From: Prorocentrum cordatum
Taxonomy: Eukaryota > Sar > Dinophyceae > Prorocentrales > Prorocentraceae
Reading direction: 5' to 3'
NCBI GenBank assembly: GCA_963575745.1
Contig: CAUYUJ010016151.1
Location: 100,001 to 164,000 of the forward strand
Length of the DNA stretch: 64,000 nt
Notes under the pieces: model-generated
Database searches by the model: none
What the model was told of the DNA's origin: nothing
What the model saw: the letters and a program-made list of their open reading frames with translations, nothing else
Program-made: the position numbers and the translations under genes
Shown here: one piece after another, positions 33,421 to 42,989 of the stretch
How the letters are laid out: each line of letters opens with the position of its first letter
How positions within the stretch are numbered: position 1 is the first letter of the stretch

Positions 33421-33912
33421 CACTAGCTGGGAGCCTAGGTCGAGGCTCCTCCGTGCCCTGCCGCCGCGGAGGCGGGTCGCCTCGGGGAACTGGCGCCACC
33501 GCGCTGGTGGCTGGAAAAGGAGATGGCCAGGAGTGGCCAACATGTATTGGTTGGAGGAGGGGTGGGATGGGGGAGGGGAGACATAGGATGAGGCAGTGGA
33601 TGAGAATGACGAGGAGGATCAGGAATAGCGTGCGAGATCGCAGGGGCGGGCATGGAAGAGCACGCGGTTGGCCCACATCCCCGTCGAATGCGTCTCGGGC
33701 CTTTGCTCGGGCCCGCTTCGGGCTCAGAGGGTCGATCGTGCTGGGCGGTGGGGGGGCGGGGCGCATCGCTGCTCTTTTATGCCAGGCTGCTGCATATCAC
33801 CTCTTGGAGCCGCGTCCCCACTCGTGCTGTTCCTTGCCCTCCCCTGGTTCAGACCCAGTTGTGGACGTGATTCCCGTTCCCGACTTTGCCCCGCCTTTTC
33901 CACCGCCGACGC

Positions 33913-33945
<33 letters not shown>

Positions 33946-33951
33946 AGCCGA

Positions 33952-34017
<66 letters not shown>

Positions 34018-34073
34018 AGATCGACGACGACGAAGATCGACGACGAAGATCGACGACGAAGATCGACGACGGC
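33421..34073. other. Spacer ending in CGA array at scaffold gap
   Basis: Ordinary sequence with G/A-rich parts to about 33890. A CGA-triplet array follows, with GATCGACGA variants at 33903-34073, and runs into the gap. Confidence 0.8.
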
Positions 34074-34173
34074 NNNNNNNNNNNNNNNNNNNNNNNNNNN
34101 NNNNNNNNNNNNNNNNNNNNNNNNNNNNNNNNNNNNNNNNNNNNNNNNNNNNNNNNNNNNNNNNNNNNNNNNN
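34074..34173. other. Assembly gap (100 N)
   Basis: Exactly 100 N, a customary placeholder size. It sits between a CGA array and a CCACC array, so the real distance and contiguity are unknown. Features on the two sides should not be assumed adjacent. Confidence 0.99.
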
Positions 34174-34515
34174 CACCCACCACCCACCACCCACCACCCA
34201 CCCACCATCAACTTACCATCCACCCGCCGGCCCACCCACCACCCACCCACCACCCACCCGCAAACCACCCACTTCCCACCTACCACCCACCTACCAGCAT
34301 GCACTCATGCACCCACCACCCACCAACTCACCATCCACCCACCACCAACCACCCACCTACCCACTACCCAATGGAGTGACGCCATTTGCTTTTGCGCTAC
34401 CACCCACCCCCCACCCACTACCCACCAACCGCCCACCCACCACCCACCACCCACCACCCACCCACCCACCCACCACCCACCCCTCACCACCCACCCACCA
34501 CCCACCCACCACCCA
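34174..34515. repeat. CCACC/CCCA-rich low-complexity array
   Basis: Interrupted CCACC/CACCCACC units, broken at about 34365-34400 by a small hairpin-bearing segment. Thr/His/Pro frames over it are not genes. Confidence 0.92.
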
Positions 34516-35004
34516 CCACCCGGAGGCTGTCGGGGCGCTCCCGGGGCTACCCTGGGGCTTCAGGCGGGACTCAGGAGGGGCCCGGAAGGGCAGGAAGAGC
34601 GCCCCAAGTGGACCCCCAAAAGGCTCCCACAGCAAGTGGAGTGACGCAATTTGGGCTATCTTGGAGTCTACTTGGAGCCGTCTTGGGGTTCTCATGAAGC
34701 CCCCCGGGGCCATCCAGGGCGCACCTTGGGGCCTGAGGGAGGTCTCAGAGACCCCCCTTAGGAGGGTTCTAAGAACGCCCCAGGTGGGCCCGAAGAGGCC
34801 CCCACAGCAAGTGGAGTGACACCACTTGCTCTCTGGAGGGGTGTGTCTCGAGGGGGGGGTTCAGGGCTCTCGGGTGGGGGGGGGTCTCGGGGCTCTCTGG
34901 GGATGTCTTGGGGGAGAGGTCGCGGGGCTCTCGGGGCGGGGTCTCGGGGGAAGGTCTCGGGGGCTTCTCGAGGGGGGGTCGCGGGTCAAACGGGCGGGAA
35001 GGGA
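34516..35004. repeat. CTTGGGG-type dispersed repeats with short hairpins
   Basis: Degenerate CTTGGGG/TCTCGGGG units. Includes a perfect hairpin with arms AGCAAGTGG (34806-34814) and CCACTTGCT (34822-34830) around the loop AGTGACA. A partial copy lies at 34631-34650 and a related hairpin AATGG-AGTGACG-CCATT at 34370-34386. Confidence 0.7.
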
Positions 35005-35071
35005 CCCCCTCGCCTGAATATAGGTAGCAGCCCATATGATATGGGCTGCTACTTATATTCAGGCGAGGGGG
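35005..35071. repeat. 67-nt near-perfect palindrome
   Basis: The arms are 35005-35037 and 35039-35071, 33 bp each, with one mismatch (35023 against 35053) and a single-base centre at 35038. The centre reads CCCATAT-G-ATATGGG. It lies directly in front of the methyltransferase-like frame, and its ATG at 35036 is the first Met of that frame. Confidence 0.93.
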
Positions 35072-36647
35072 GCCATATCAGGGGATTGTGGTTCTGCACC
35101 CGAGGACGCGGCTTCGGCGCTGGTCGTGGACATCACCGCTGGCGCTGACGAGCCCTTCAAGGACTTCCTCGGGCCCTTCGTGGAGTCCTTGCACGCGCGC
35201 GTCCCCAGGCGCTGCGTGCTCGGATGGAAGAAGAGGGTGGTCGAGACCATCGTCACCCTCCGGACCCACGAGGGCGAGTTGTGCATTGGCGACGGGTGTT
35301 CTGGCACGGGTATCTTCAGCGTCTGCATGGGCTCCCTCCTGGACTACTGGAAGAAGGAGTTCGAAGGGGGCTTCCAGCGTCCTCAAGATTGCGATATCGG
35401 CGGACATCGAGAGTGATCGGCAGGCTTTCTTGGATGACCAGCGCGACGTCGAAGTGCTGGTCTGTGACGTGAACGAGTTCGGCATGAGGAAGGTTACGGA
35501 TGTCAGGACGGGCAGGCAGTGCTACCTGCTGGGGTCGCAAGTGTTCGGAGGTGGTTTCAGTTGCAAGGGCGTTACGTTGCTTAACAACACCCGAACGCCA
35601 GGAGCAGCACGACGCAATGTGGGCCAGACGGGGCAAACCTTCCGCGGCATCAAGGAGTGCATCTGCAAGGTCCGCCCCAAGATCAGCTTTTTGGAGAATG
35701 TGCCCCGGATCACGCAGGAATACGTCTTCGAGGGAGTCTCTACCTCCGACAAGCAGTTCATCATCGATATGTTCGAGGAGGCTGCGTTCACCGTCATGTA
35801 CCTCGAGATCTCGGCGGCAGCAATGGGGTGCCCCAAGGAGTTGGTGAGGTCATGGTTCATCATCTTCGACATCCACCCGAAGATCGCGGCAGAGCTGGAT
35901 GTCGAGGGCAACTTCAATGGGATGATTGCTGCCTTATGCGCATCTCCCGATCAGCACATGTCTTACAACGACTTCAAGGTGGACGTCGAGAAGCTCGAAC
36001 GCGACTTCCCTTACGCTTTGCATAAGACTGGCAACGCCAAGAAGACGAAAACTGACCCTGACTGGAAGACGGATCACGAGCCCTTGTTTAGCGAGGCGCG
36101 GTACGAGTGGCCGCCGGCCGACCCGCCGAGCGGTTTCAGGGATCGGGAGGCGGAGCTGGTGTGGTATTGCGACAAGAAGTTCCCGGCGGAGGGGGATGGG
36201 TGGGACTTCTTCGATTCCAACCACAGCGCCGAGAGGACACTGAAGCCTGGGTCCGATAAGTCCCCATGGAAGAGTACCATTCCCACTTGTACTGGGGGCA
36301 CTTCGATGGCTTGCCGCTTGACTGAGGACGGCAAGACGAAGTCAATCCACCGCCTGCACCCCGTCGAGATTTTCAGGATGAACCTCTGGGACGTGAGTGG
36401 CTTTTGCAAGCCGCGCATCCCCGAGAAAGCGGACAAGGTGACGTTCGACTCGCTCAACGAGATGGCCGGGAACATGTGGAGCGGCTACCACGTCGTGCCC
36501 ATCATCATGGCCTCTTTCGGGGCGGTCTCGTGGACACAGGTGGAGGATGCCACCGCGCGGATGGTTGTGGAGGAGTCGAAACAATCGCAGGGCCAGGTGA
36601 ACGTTTCCAGCGCCGAGGGCGCGCCGGTGTCCGATGATTCCGATTAG
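35072..36647 (+). pseudogene. C5-cytosine DNA methyltransferase-like gene, one frameshift
   Basis: Two overlapping frames give one methyltransferase-like protein. The upstream frame (to 35416) carries the AdoMet-binding motif I, GDGCSGTGIFS at about 35290-35320. The downstream frame, entered near 35380-35395 and ending at 36647, carries SADIES (motif II-like), GGGFSCKGV at 35547-35573 where motif IV is expected, FLENVPRI with ENV at 35694-35702 (motif VI), MGCPKELVRSWFI (motif VIII position) and EMAGNMWSGYHVVP (motif X-like GN). Known C5 enzymes use Pro-Cys-Gln in motif IV. Here Ser-Cys-Lys replaces it, with the Cys kept, 44 residues before the ENV Glu. A single-base indel separates motif I from the rest, so this copy is probably inactive unless the break is a sequencing error or intron. 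Its true start is unknown because the frame runs back through the palindrome. Confidence 0.65.
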
Positions 36648-37205
36648 CGGCTTGCGGGCGTCTCTTGTTTTTGAGTAGAACGCTGGTGCCGAGGAGTTGT
36701 CTTAGCCGCGGCTGGGGGCTGCGCGGCTGAGTGCTGCGCCTTCGCACCTCGCGCTCGGACCTTATGCAGGCGCGGGTGCCGTTCGCATCGCCTTCGACCG
36801 AGCTCCCTGGGGCCGCGAAACGAATGCCCATTACCGCAGGACGGCTAGGAACAAGCGTTGCGCGTGAGACATCAATCCATAAGTAAGCCCAGCGAAGGAC
36901 CCAACCCCATCTCATCTGTCCCAAGCGGCGCCCTGGGCGAAGGACCCAACCCAATCTTATCTTATCCGGCGAAGGACTCAACCCAATCCTATCTTGTCTG
37001 CGCGGCCGGCCGCCGCGCATGGATGCTCGGCGCGCTGGGGCGACAACGAGGGCGAGGGGGGCTGGAGGAGGGGGGGTGGAGGACTGGTAGAGGGGGGCGG
37101 ATGGTTGCAGGAGCGAGGGGGGAGGGGGGGGCTTGAGGGCGGGGGGGCGGGCGCCTAGTTTACGCTTGGGCCAACTTGGCACGTCTTGCATCCTTGCACC
37201 CACCA
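36648..37205. other. Spacer with GCGAAGGACCCAACC repeat
   Basis: Three copies of a unit starting GCGAAGGAC(C/T)CAACCC followed by ATCTTATCTT-like sequence occur at 36892, 36937 and 36969. G-rich sequence follows at 37040-37150. No gene. Confidence 0.7.
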
Positions 37206-37216
37206 TCCGTAGCCAT
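37206..37216 (+). other. Possible spliced-leader relict
   Basis: TCCGTAGCCAT equals the first 11 nt of the conserved dinoflagellate trans-spliced leader, and the following bases match only partly. It sits 56 nt upstream of an in-frame ATG of a broken gene, as expected for a retroposed mRNA. A chance hit to an 11-mer in 64 kb is unlikely but possible. Confidence 0.4.
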
Positions 37217-37271
37217 CATCGCAGCTTCGAGGCTCATCATTGCTGCAGGGCTCGGCCCGCTTGCTGGGCTT

Positions 37272-38119
37272 ATGAGCTCAGCTCCGTGCGTCGCTCCCCG
37301 CCGAATGCCAATCATGGCTGCGACTCCGCCTGCGTCGGAGGGGGCGGCATCGGCATCGTGGTGCGACAGCCCGCAGAGGCGCGAGGGGCACTGGACCATG
37401 CACGTGCACGTGCCGCAGGCAAAGACGTGGATCAAGATCGACGTGGAGAAGGACCGCGCCCGGGCCGGCTTCGCGGCCAACGCGCGCGGCGCCGCGTGCC
37501 GAGTGCCCGTCAGCATCATCAAGTTGGAGCTCGAGGACCGTCTCAGCATGTTCGTGCAGAGGGATATGCGGGTCTATTAGTGCAGCGCGGAGGCGGCGCA
37601 GGGCAAGTCCTTGCAGAACGAGAACGACGTATGCTACCTTACTTGGCTCGCCGCCTGGACCGCAGACTGCGACGCGAAGTACGCGCCGAAAGTCGTCGAC
37701 GATTGGGAGATGGTCACTTCACGCATCAAGTGGAACTACGAGGCCCTGAAGGAGGACGCGAACATGCTGAAGGTGCCGATCTACATCGACCCGTGCTCGC
37801 AGTGGGAGGTGGTGCACGTGTACAACATGGCGGATCTTACTTCGGGCAAGCTGTGCACGACGATGCTGGACCTGAAGCGGATCATCATGGCGCGCTTCGA
37901 GGACATCGTGGTTGACAAGATCTCGCTGAAGGTGGACATTTGGATGGTGGAAGTAAAGATGTGTTCGGCAGCTACCCCGTTGGGTCTGAGTTAAAGGACA
38001 CCGACGCGGTCTACGATGGCAAGTGGTACTACGTGACGTGCAACAAGCTGCTTAGCGAGCTCAGGAAGATGGACAGCGATGAGACGAAGGTCAAGGCCGC
38101 CAACGAGGACGTGCAGTAG
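37272..38119 (+). pseudogene. Hypothetical gene, broken by a stop and a frameshift
   Basis: From ATG 37272 the frame runs to TAG at 37578, and the same frame continues with equally coding-like sequence (NENDVCYLTWLAAW...) to 37994. Near 37950-37960 it shifts by one, and the new frame (DVFGSYPVGSELKDTDAV...) runs to a stop ending at 38119. Joined, this would be about 280 residues, with a short Ala/Pro leader, a beta-rich middle (HWTMHVHVPQAKTWIKIDVE) and a helical C-terminus. No family recognised. The stop may derive from a sense codon by one change. A spliced-leader-like 11-mer upstream supports decay after retroposition. Confidence 0.55.
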
Positions 38120-38945
38120 GCAGCCCATCCTCACGTCATCGAGGGGCCCAGGCTTAAGAGTAAGAGTTAACAGGATCGCCGGCCTTTTTTTGCAGGATAG
38201 CTACTTTGCGCATTGTTTTGTGTGCCGCGGTGGATGGGGCGTAGTTGCTTCCTGTTGCGCGCAGGCCGACTGCGATTGCACCAGCTGTCGGGAATACCGA
38301 CCCAGTGCGAGTTGAAAGGGTAATCATGTAGAGTGGTGTGGACATCATATAAGCCCTATGGGGCCCTTGGAGCCTCGTGGGAATCATATGCGCCTTAGGG
38401 GGCCTTCGAGTGATGCGGACATCATGTGGAGTGATGTGATGTAGCAAGCATGCGAACAATCTTGGAGCCTCGTGGGTAATCTTGGAAGACCCTCGGTTGG
38501 GCCAGAATGCCTTAAGCATCTCCTCCCCATCCTATCGTGCCCTCCCTCTCCCTCCCTTCCTCCCCATCCTATCCTGCTCTCCCTATCCCTCCCTTCCTCC
38601 TATCCCTCCCTTCCTCCCCTCCCTCTCCCTGCCCTCCCTCTCCCCCCCCCCTTCCCCTGAAAGAAAGCAGCGGTTGCTGGACCCTGTCGCCCTTCTGCTT
38701 CTGGGCCTTCGAGGGCCCCGTGTGGGTGAGCACGGGCCCGGCGGGGGCCCCGTGCTCCCTGGCCGCGCGGGGGCCCGCCCGCTGGAGGTAGACAGGGACC
38801 TCAACCCCCCCCCCCCCCCCTGGCGCTTGCAAGGTGGTCGTTGCCTGCGGGCTCCACCCTGCGAGCGCTAGGGGGGAAGGGTGAGGCCCCAGTTTCCTTC
38901 CCCCTTTTTTTCTCTTGAACCTCACGCCTCTCGGCTTCTGCTCGC
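38120..38945. other. Spacer with pyrimidine tract, no gene seen
   Basis: 38320-38440 has GAGTGATG/ATCATGTGGAG-like short repeats. 38520-38660 is CCCTCCCTCTCC-rich, and a C run lies at 38806-38820. Nothing supported. Confidence 0.55.
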
Positions 38946-39252
38946 TCGCTCAGCCCTAAGCCTTAATCCCCCAAGCCGTCAGCTTTAAGCCCTCAGCCCG
39001 CAGCCCTCACCCCCTAAGCCCAAAGCCCTCAGCCCTCGCCCAAGCCCTACGCCCCAAGCCCTAAGCCCGGCGCGCCCTGTTCAAAACGAGGACCCAACAC
39101 CGCAGGGTGGTTTTAACGAGGACCCACCACCACAGGACGATATGTCTGCCCTAAGCCCTAAGCCCTAAGCCCGGGGCGCCCTGTTCAAAACGAAGACCCA
39201 ACACCGCAGGATGGTTAACGAAGACCCACCACCCCTGGACGGTTTGTTTGCC
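38946..39252. repeat. Telomere-like AGCCCTA heptamers and a duplicated 104-bp unit
   Basis: 38950-39070 has degenerate GCCCTAA/GCCCTCA heptamers. From 39061 a unit starting CTAAGCCCGG and containing TTCAAAACGA(G/A)GACCC is repeated with its start at 39165, a 104-bp offset. The heptamer differs by one base from the plant-type telomere CCCTAAA used by dinoflagellates. Confidence 0.8.
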
Positions 39253-39263
39253 GATGCCGCTTT

Positions 39264-40255
39264 TTGCCCGAGATTTTCTCAGATCTCAGATCTTGCAGCG
39301 GCGCGCAGCGGCTGGACACGCTGATGGACCAGGATCGAGGGGCCAAGCGGGCGCGGGCCTTCCGCCCCTCATCTTCGTCGTCCTCCTCCTCCCCCTCCTG
39401 CCCTCCTCACCCCCCCCCGTCCCCTCCCCCCCCCTTCTCCCCCGCCCCCCTTTTACCACTTCGCCCCCTCGCCGCCGAAGGGCCCTTGTCTCCCCTTCCC
39501 TCTCCTCCCCGTTCCTCTTCTCCCTCCCCTGTGCTCCACCCCCGTCCTTCCCACCTCCTCGTCTCCTCCCCCCATCCTTCCTCCTCTTCCTCCTCCTCCC
39601 TCAACTCCTCCTCCCGCCCCGTTCACCTCTTTGCTTTTCTCGAGGATGCGCTCGAGGACCTGCTTTCTCTAGAGGGCGCGGCGCCCCCCGGGCCTCCGCT
39701 GGCGAAAGTGCCGAGGCCGTCCAGGACCAAGGTAGCGTCTCGCGGCGGGGGCGAGGATGAGTTCGGTTTCGGCGGAGACGAGGTGTCAGCCAAAAGGTCC
39801 AGGCCAAACAAAAATCACGCTCGTGGATCAATATCAAGCTGCCTGCGGCAAGTCCCGCCACCTGTGGCAAGGATGAACAACATGATAGCGATGATGACGA
39901 CGATGATGATGACGATGATGCCGAAGATAACGATGACGATCATGATGATGCAAATGATTATGATGCTGATGACGATGATGACGATGACGAGGGGGCGAAC
40001 CCTTACCCTTATAATATTTACAGATACCATGCCTATCAGACGCCTCAACGCGCGGGGAGGCACGGTGGCGGATTCGGCCAAGACGAGGGGATGCAAGTGC
40101 ACCATACGTGGGAAGGCCGACAATTCGCCAGACCCTGTCACGCCGGAGCACAGCAGGTTGTGGGCTTCTTACAAGGTCTCATGGGTCTTGAAGGGTCGGC
40201 GGCGGCCGCTGGGGCGGGGCTCAGAGGGGCCCCAAGGCGGCTCATAGAGGGCTGA
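39264..40255 (+). CDS. Candidate multi-exon gene with acidic run (hypothetical)
   Basis: The frame starting ATG 39264 reads a basic AKRARAFRP patch, a Ser/Pro-rich low-complexity part, FLEDALEDLLSLEG and a Gly/Asp-rich part to about 39840. A second frame, open 39761-40255, then reads a 40-residue Asp-rich run and a convincing tail (NPYPYNIYRYHAYQTPQRA... FLQGLMGLEG) to TGA at 40253. The two frames are probably joined by a small intron or were separated by an indel near 39760-39870. No domain recognised, and low complexity makes the call uncertain. Confidence 0.35.
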
Positions 40256-40319
40256 AGAGGGCCCCGAGAGAGCCCCAAGAGACGGGACCTAACTTCAACC
40301 ACGCAGCCAGGGACAGTGA

Positions 40320-41702
40320 ATGACCGTTCGATCCCCTCGCTCTGATTGGTGTCGTCGGGTTTTCCGCGTGGGCCATCTCGGGGCCCCTCGTGGGCGGTCG
40401 AGCTCCTGCGAGACGGTCTGGGAAGGGAAGGCCCCTAGGGGGCCCAAGACGGTTCGAAGAGCTTCGCGCTGTTGCGCGCGCTGCTGCCGCTGCTGCTTCG
40501 CTCGCAAGGTCGTCAAGGCAAAGAGCGGGGATGTCTTTGCCCTTGAGTATACCGCCGACGGGCCGCACTGCTGGTACTGCCTTCGCGTCAACGACTCCCG
40601 CTACAAGACCGAGTGCCCGAAAGTGGCCAACTTCGTGACTAAGTACGTCGAGGTGCACGCGATCCACGAGCAGTTCACGAAGTACTCGGCGTGGCTCGTC
40701 CAGAAGATTCTCGACTGGGTCGAGGAGGGCAACGACAGGGAGCTCATGTGCCAGCTGACTTGGCCGCAGGCGACGCAGCTGGATCAGCTCGCGATCTTCG
40801 AGACGGTCTGGGACCTCCCGCCGCAGAGATGCGTCGAATTGAAGGATTACTCTCACGGTGACCCCGCCACGAACGGCCGCGGCGACAAGAAGATAAAGGG
40901 CCCCGGCGGAGTTGACTTGGTAGAAATGAATGAGTCGAGGATCTGGGCGAAGGAGCGGAAGATCATCTCGCAGGCGCGCAGGGCAGTCACTGTCGTTGAC
41001 CAGTCCGACCCCATGGCAGCCGATCACGCGGACCACCAGCTCAAGGCCCTGGGGAAGCAGATGATGAATGGCAACTTCGACCTCGCAGCCTCCTCCGCAT
41101 GCGGCAGCAGCGGTAGTGGCCAACCAGCGCGCGGAGGCCCGAGCCCAGGGAAGGCGCCCGAGGTCCCTGGCGATAGCCTTGGCCAACAGGGCGCTGGCGT
41201 CGTAGACGCCGCTGAAGCAGGCGGCGCGAAGGTGGAGGGCGACGCCGAGGTCAAGCGCAGGAGGCGGGTGGGGAAGCCTACTGAGGCCGCCGCGAAAGGT
41301 GGCGAGAGCGGCGGAGCTCCCGCGCCCCCCAAGCGCCGGCAGGGCAAGGCCAAGGCCAATGCCACCGAGCCTGCTGCCGTTGGAGATGGCGTTGGCGCCG
41401 GAGGCCAAGTGCCAACGATGGCGACAAGATGCTGACGCAGGGGTTGAAAGAGCTGAAGGAGGCAAAGTTGAACGCCAATTAGTTCTGCGGGGCCGAGTGG
41501 AAGAACACGAAGAGGAACTGGGACAACTACTTGGCCTCCCTCAGCGAGCAGATCGAGCACGAGGAGGACGAAGGAGCTCTCGAGAGGCTGGAGTTAGTTC
41601 AGAGGTCGGCATCTTGCGCGCGGAAGGTCCTCCATGCGATCTCCTTGAAGGGTTTGGAATCGAAGGAGTTTGTTGAGATCTATGCCGAGCAGGTCGAGTG
41701 GT
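40320..41702 (+). pseudogene. Hypothetical gene with Cys motif, broken near its 3' end
   Basis: A frame from 40320 to 41435 is coding-like from about 40500: HCWYCLRVNDSRYKTEC, a helical region (FVTKYVEVHAIHEQFTKYSAW...), a basic stretch, then Gly/Ala/Lys-rich sequence. Near 41410 the coding signal moves to another frame (DGDKMLTQGLKELKEAKLN), meets TAG at 41480-41482, and continues (EWKNTKRNWDNYLASLSEQ...) to a stop at 41700. A single-base indel and one nonsense change are the simplest reading. The N-terminal Cys pattern resembles the protein at 29873. Function unknown. Confidence 0.5.
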
Positions 41703-41705
41703 AGG

Positions 41706-41870
41706 AGTGAGGATGGAGTAGGGGAGAATGATGATGAGGACGATGAGGATGACGATGACTAGGATGATGAGGATGACGAGGAGTAGGAGTCAGGATGAGG
41801 ACCAGGATGACGAGGAGGATGATGATGAGGACGAAGTAGGCGTAGGGTGAGGATGAGGAGGACGGAGAGG
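41706..41870. repeat. GGATGA/GATGAC hexamer-like repeat
   Basis: Degenerate GGATGACGA(G/T) units over 160 bp directly after the broken frame. Not coding. Confidence 0.85.
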
Positions 41871-41990
41871 GGAAGAAGGGGATGGGCTAGGGCTGCTGGC
41901 CAGCTCGCGCGCCCTGGCGCGCTCGGGGTATCGCATCGCCGCCGATGCGAATGGGGCTGCGTCGGAAAAGGCCGTCGCCGGCGTCGACGA

Positions 41991-42505
41991 GGTTCGAGGA
42001 TCGAGGTTTCCAGGATCCGAGCCTCCAGGATTGATTTTTTCGGGCGCGTTTCTGAGCGTTCCTGGTCTTCAGGGCCGCCTTCTGGGCCTCCAGGGGCGCC
42101 CCAGGGAACGTCGGGGGGTCGTCGTCGTCGGTCGTCGGTCGTCGGTCGTCGTCGTCGTCGAGGTTCGAGGATCGAAGCTTTTGAGGATCCGAATTGGCGG
42201 ATCGGGTTTTCGGTCCCGTTTCTGAGCTTTCCTAGGCTTCCAGGGGCGCCTCCTGGGCCTCCTGGGGGGCCCGAGCAGAAGTCGGGGGGTCGTCATCGTC
42301 GTCGTCGTCGGTCGTCGGTCGACGTCGTCGTCGTCGAGGATCGAGGTTCGAGGATCGAGGGTCGAGGTTTTTGAGGACCCGAATTGGATGATCGGGTTTT
42401 CGGGCGCGTTTCTGAGCTTTGCTGGGCCTCCGGAGGCGCATCCTGGGCCTCCGGGGGCGCCCCGGGAGATGTCATGGGGATCGTCGTCGTCAGGCGGCGA
42501 GTTTG
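41991..42505. repeat. Three-copy tandem repeat of 171-183 bp
   Basis: Units begin GGTTCGAGGATCGA at 41991, 42162 and 42345. Each contains GCGTTTCTGAGC, a GGGGCGCC segment and a variable CGTCGT tract that accounts for the length difference. Confidence 0.88.
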
Positions 42506-42519
42506 GGCATGGCCAAATG

Positions 42520-42838
42520 TGGTTTCACGATGTATATCATTACTTGTTCGGTGATCTATATATTCCATATATTTTACTTACATTTCTTATTTATAAGGTA
42601 AATATTATATTTATATTTGTTATATTCGATTATCATGTATATGATAGTGTTATATGTATATAGTATACCTATAATGTGCATATACTCTATTGTATACATA
42701 TATATATATATATATATGTATTATAGTATATGTATTATCATATTTTATATATTATATTATTATATTATTCTTTGTTATGATATTATTATTCATGTATTCG
42801 GACGTGTTTGCATGTTTCTTTGCATTTCTTGATCGCTC
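42520..42838. repeat. AT-rich island
   Basis: About 320 bp of strongly AT-rich sequence (TATATT, TATTAT, TA repeats) in otherwise GC-rich DNA, just beyond the 3' end of the minus-strand LINE remnant. Confidence 0.85.
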
Positions 42839-42989
42839 TTGAAATTCCAGCATTGCAACAGGTCCATCCGGGACTGTCAACCAATATGCGCGCAAGCACC
42901 GCGTTTGAAAAGCGTCAAGTTCGTTGCTGTCAGACACGTTAGTTCACAGCGTATGAAGGCAGAACATCAATTTAGCGATAACGCAGGCT

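Noticed and set aside
31939-33543. 534-codon minus-strand frame
   Set aside because: It is the antisense shadow of the large + strand frame. The + strand has the coherent protein composition and a continuous frame.
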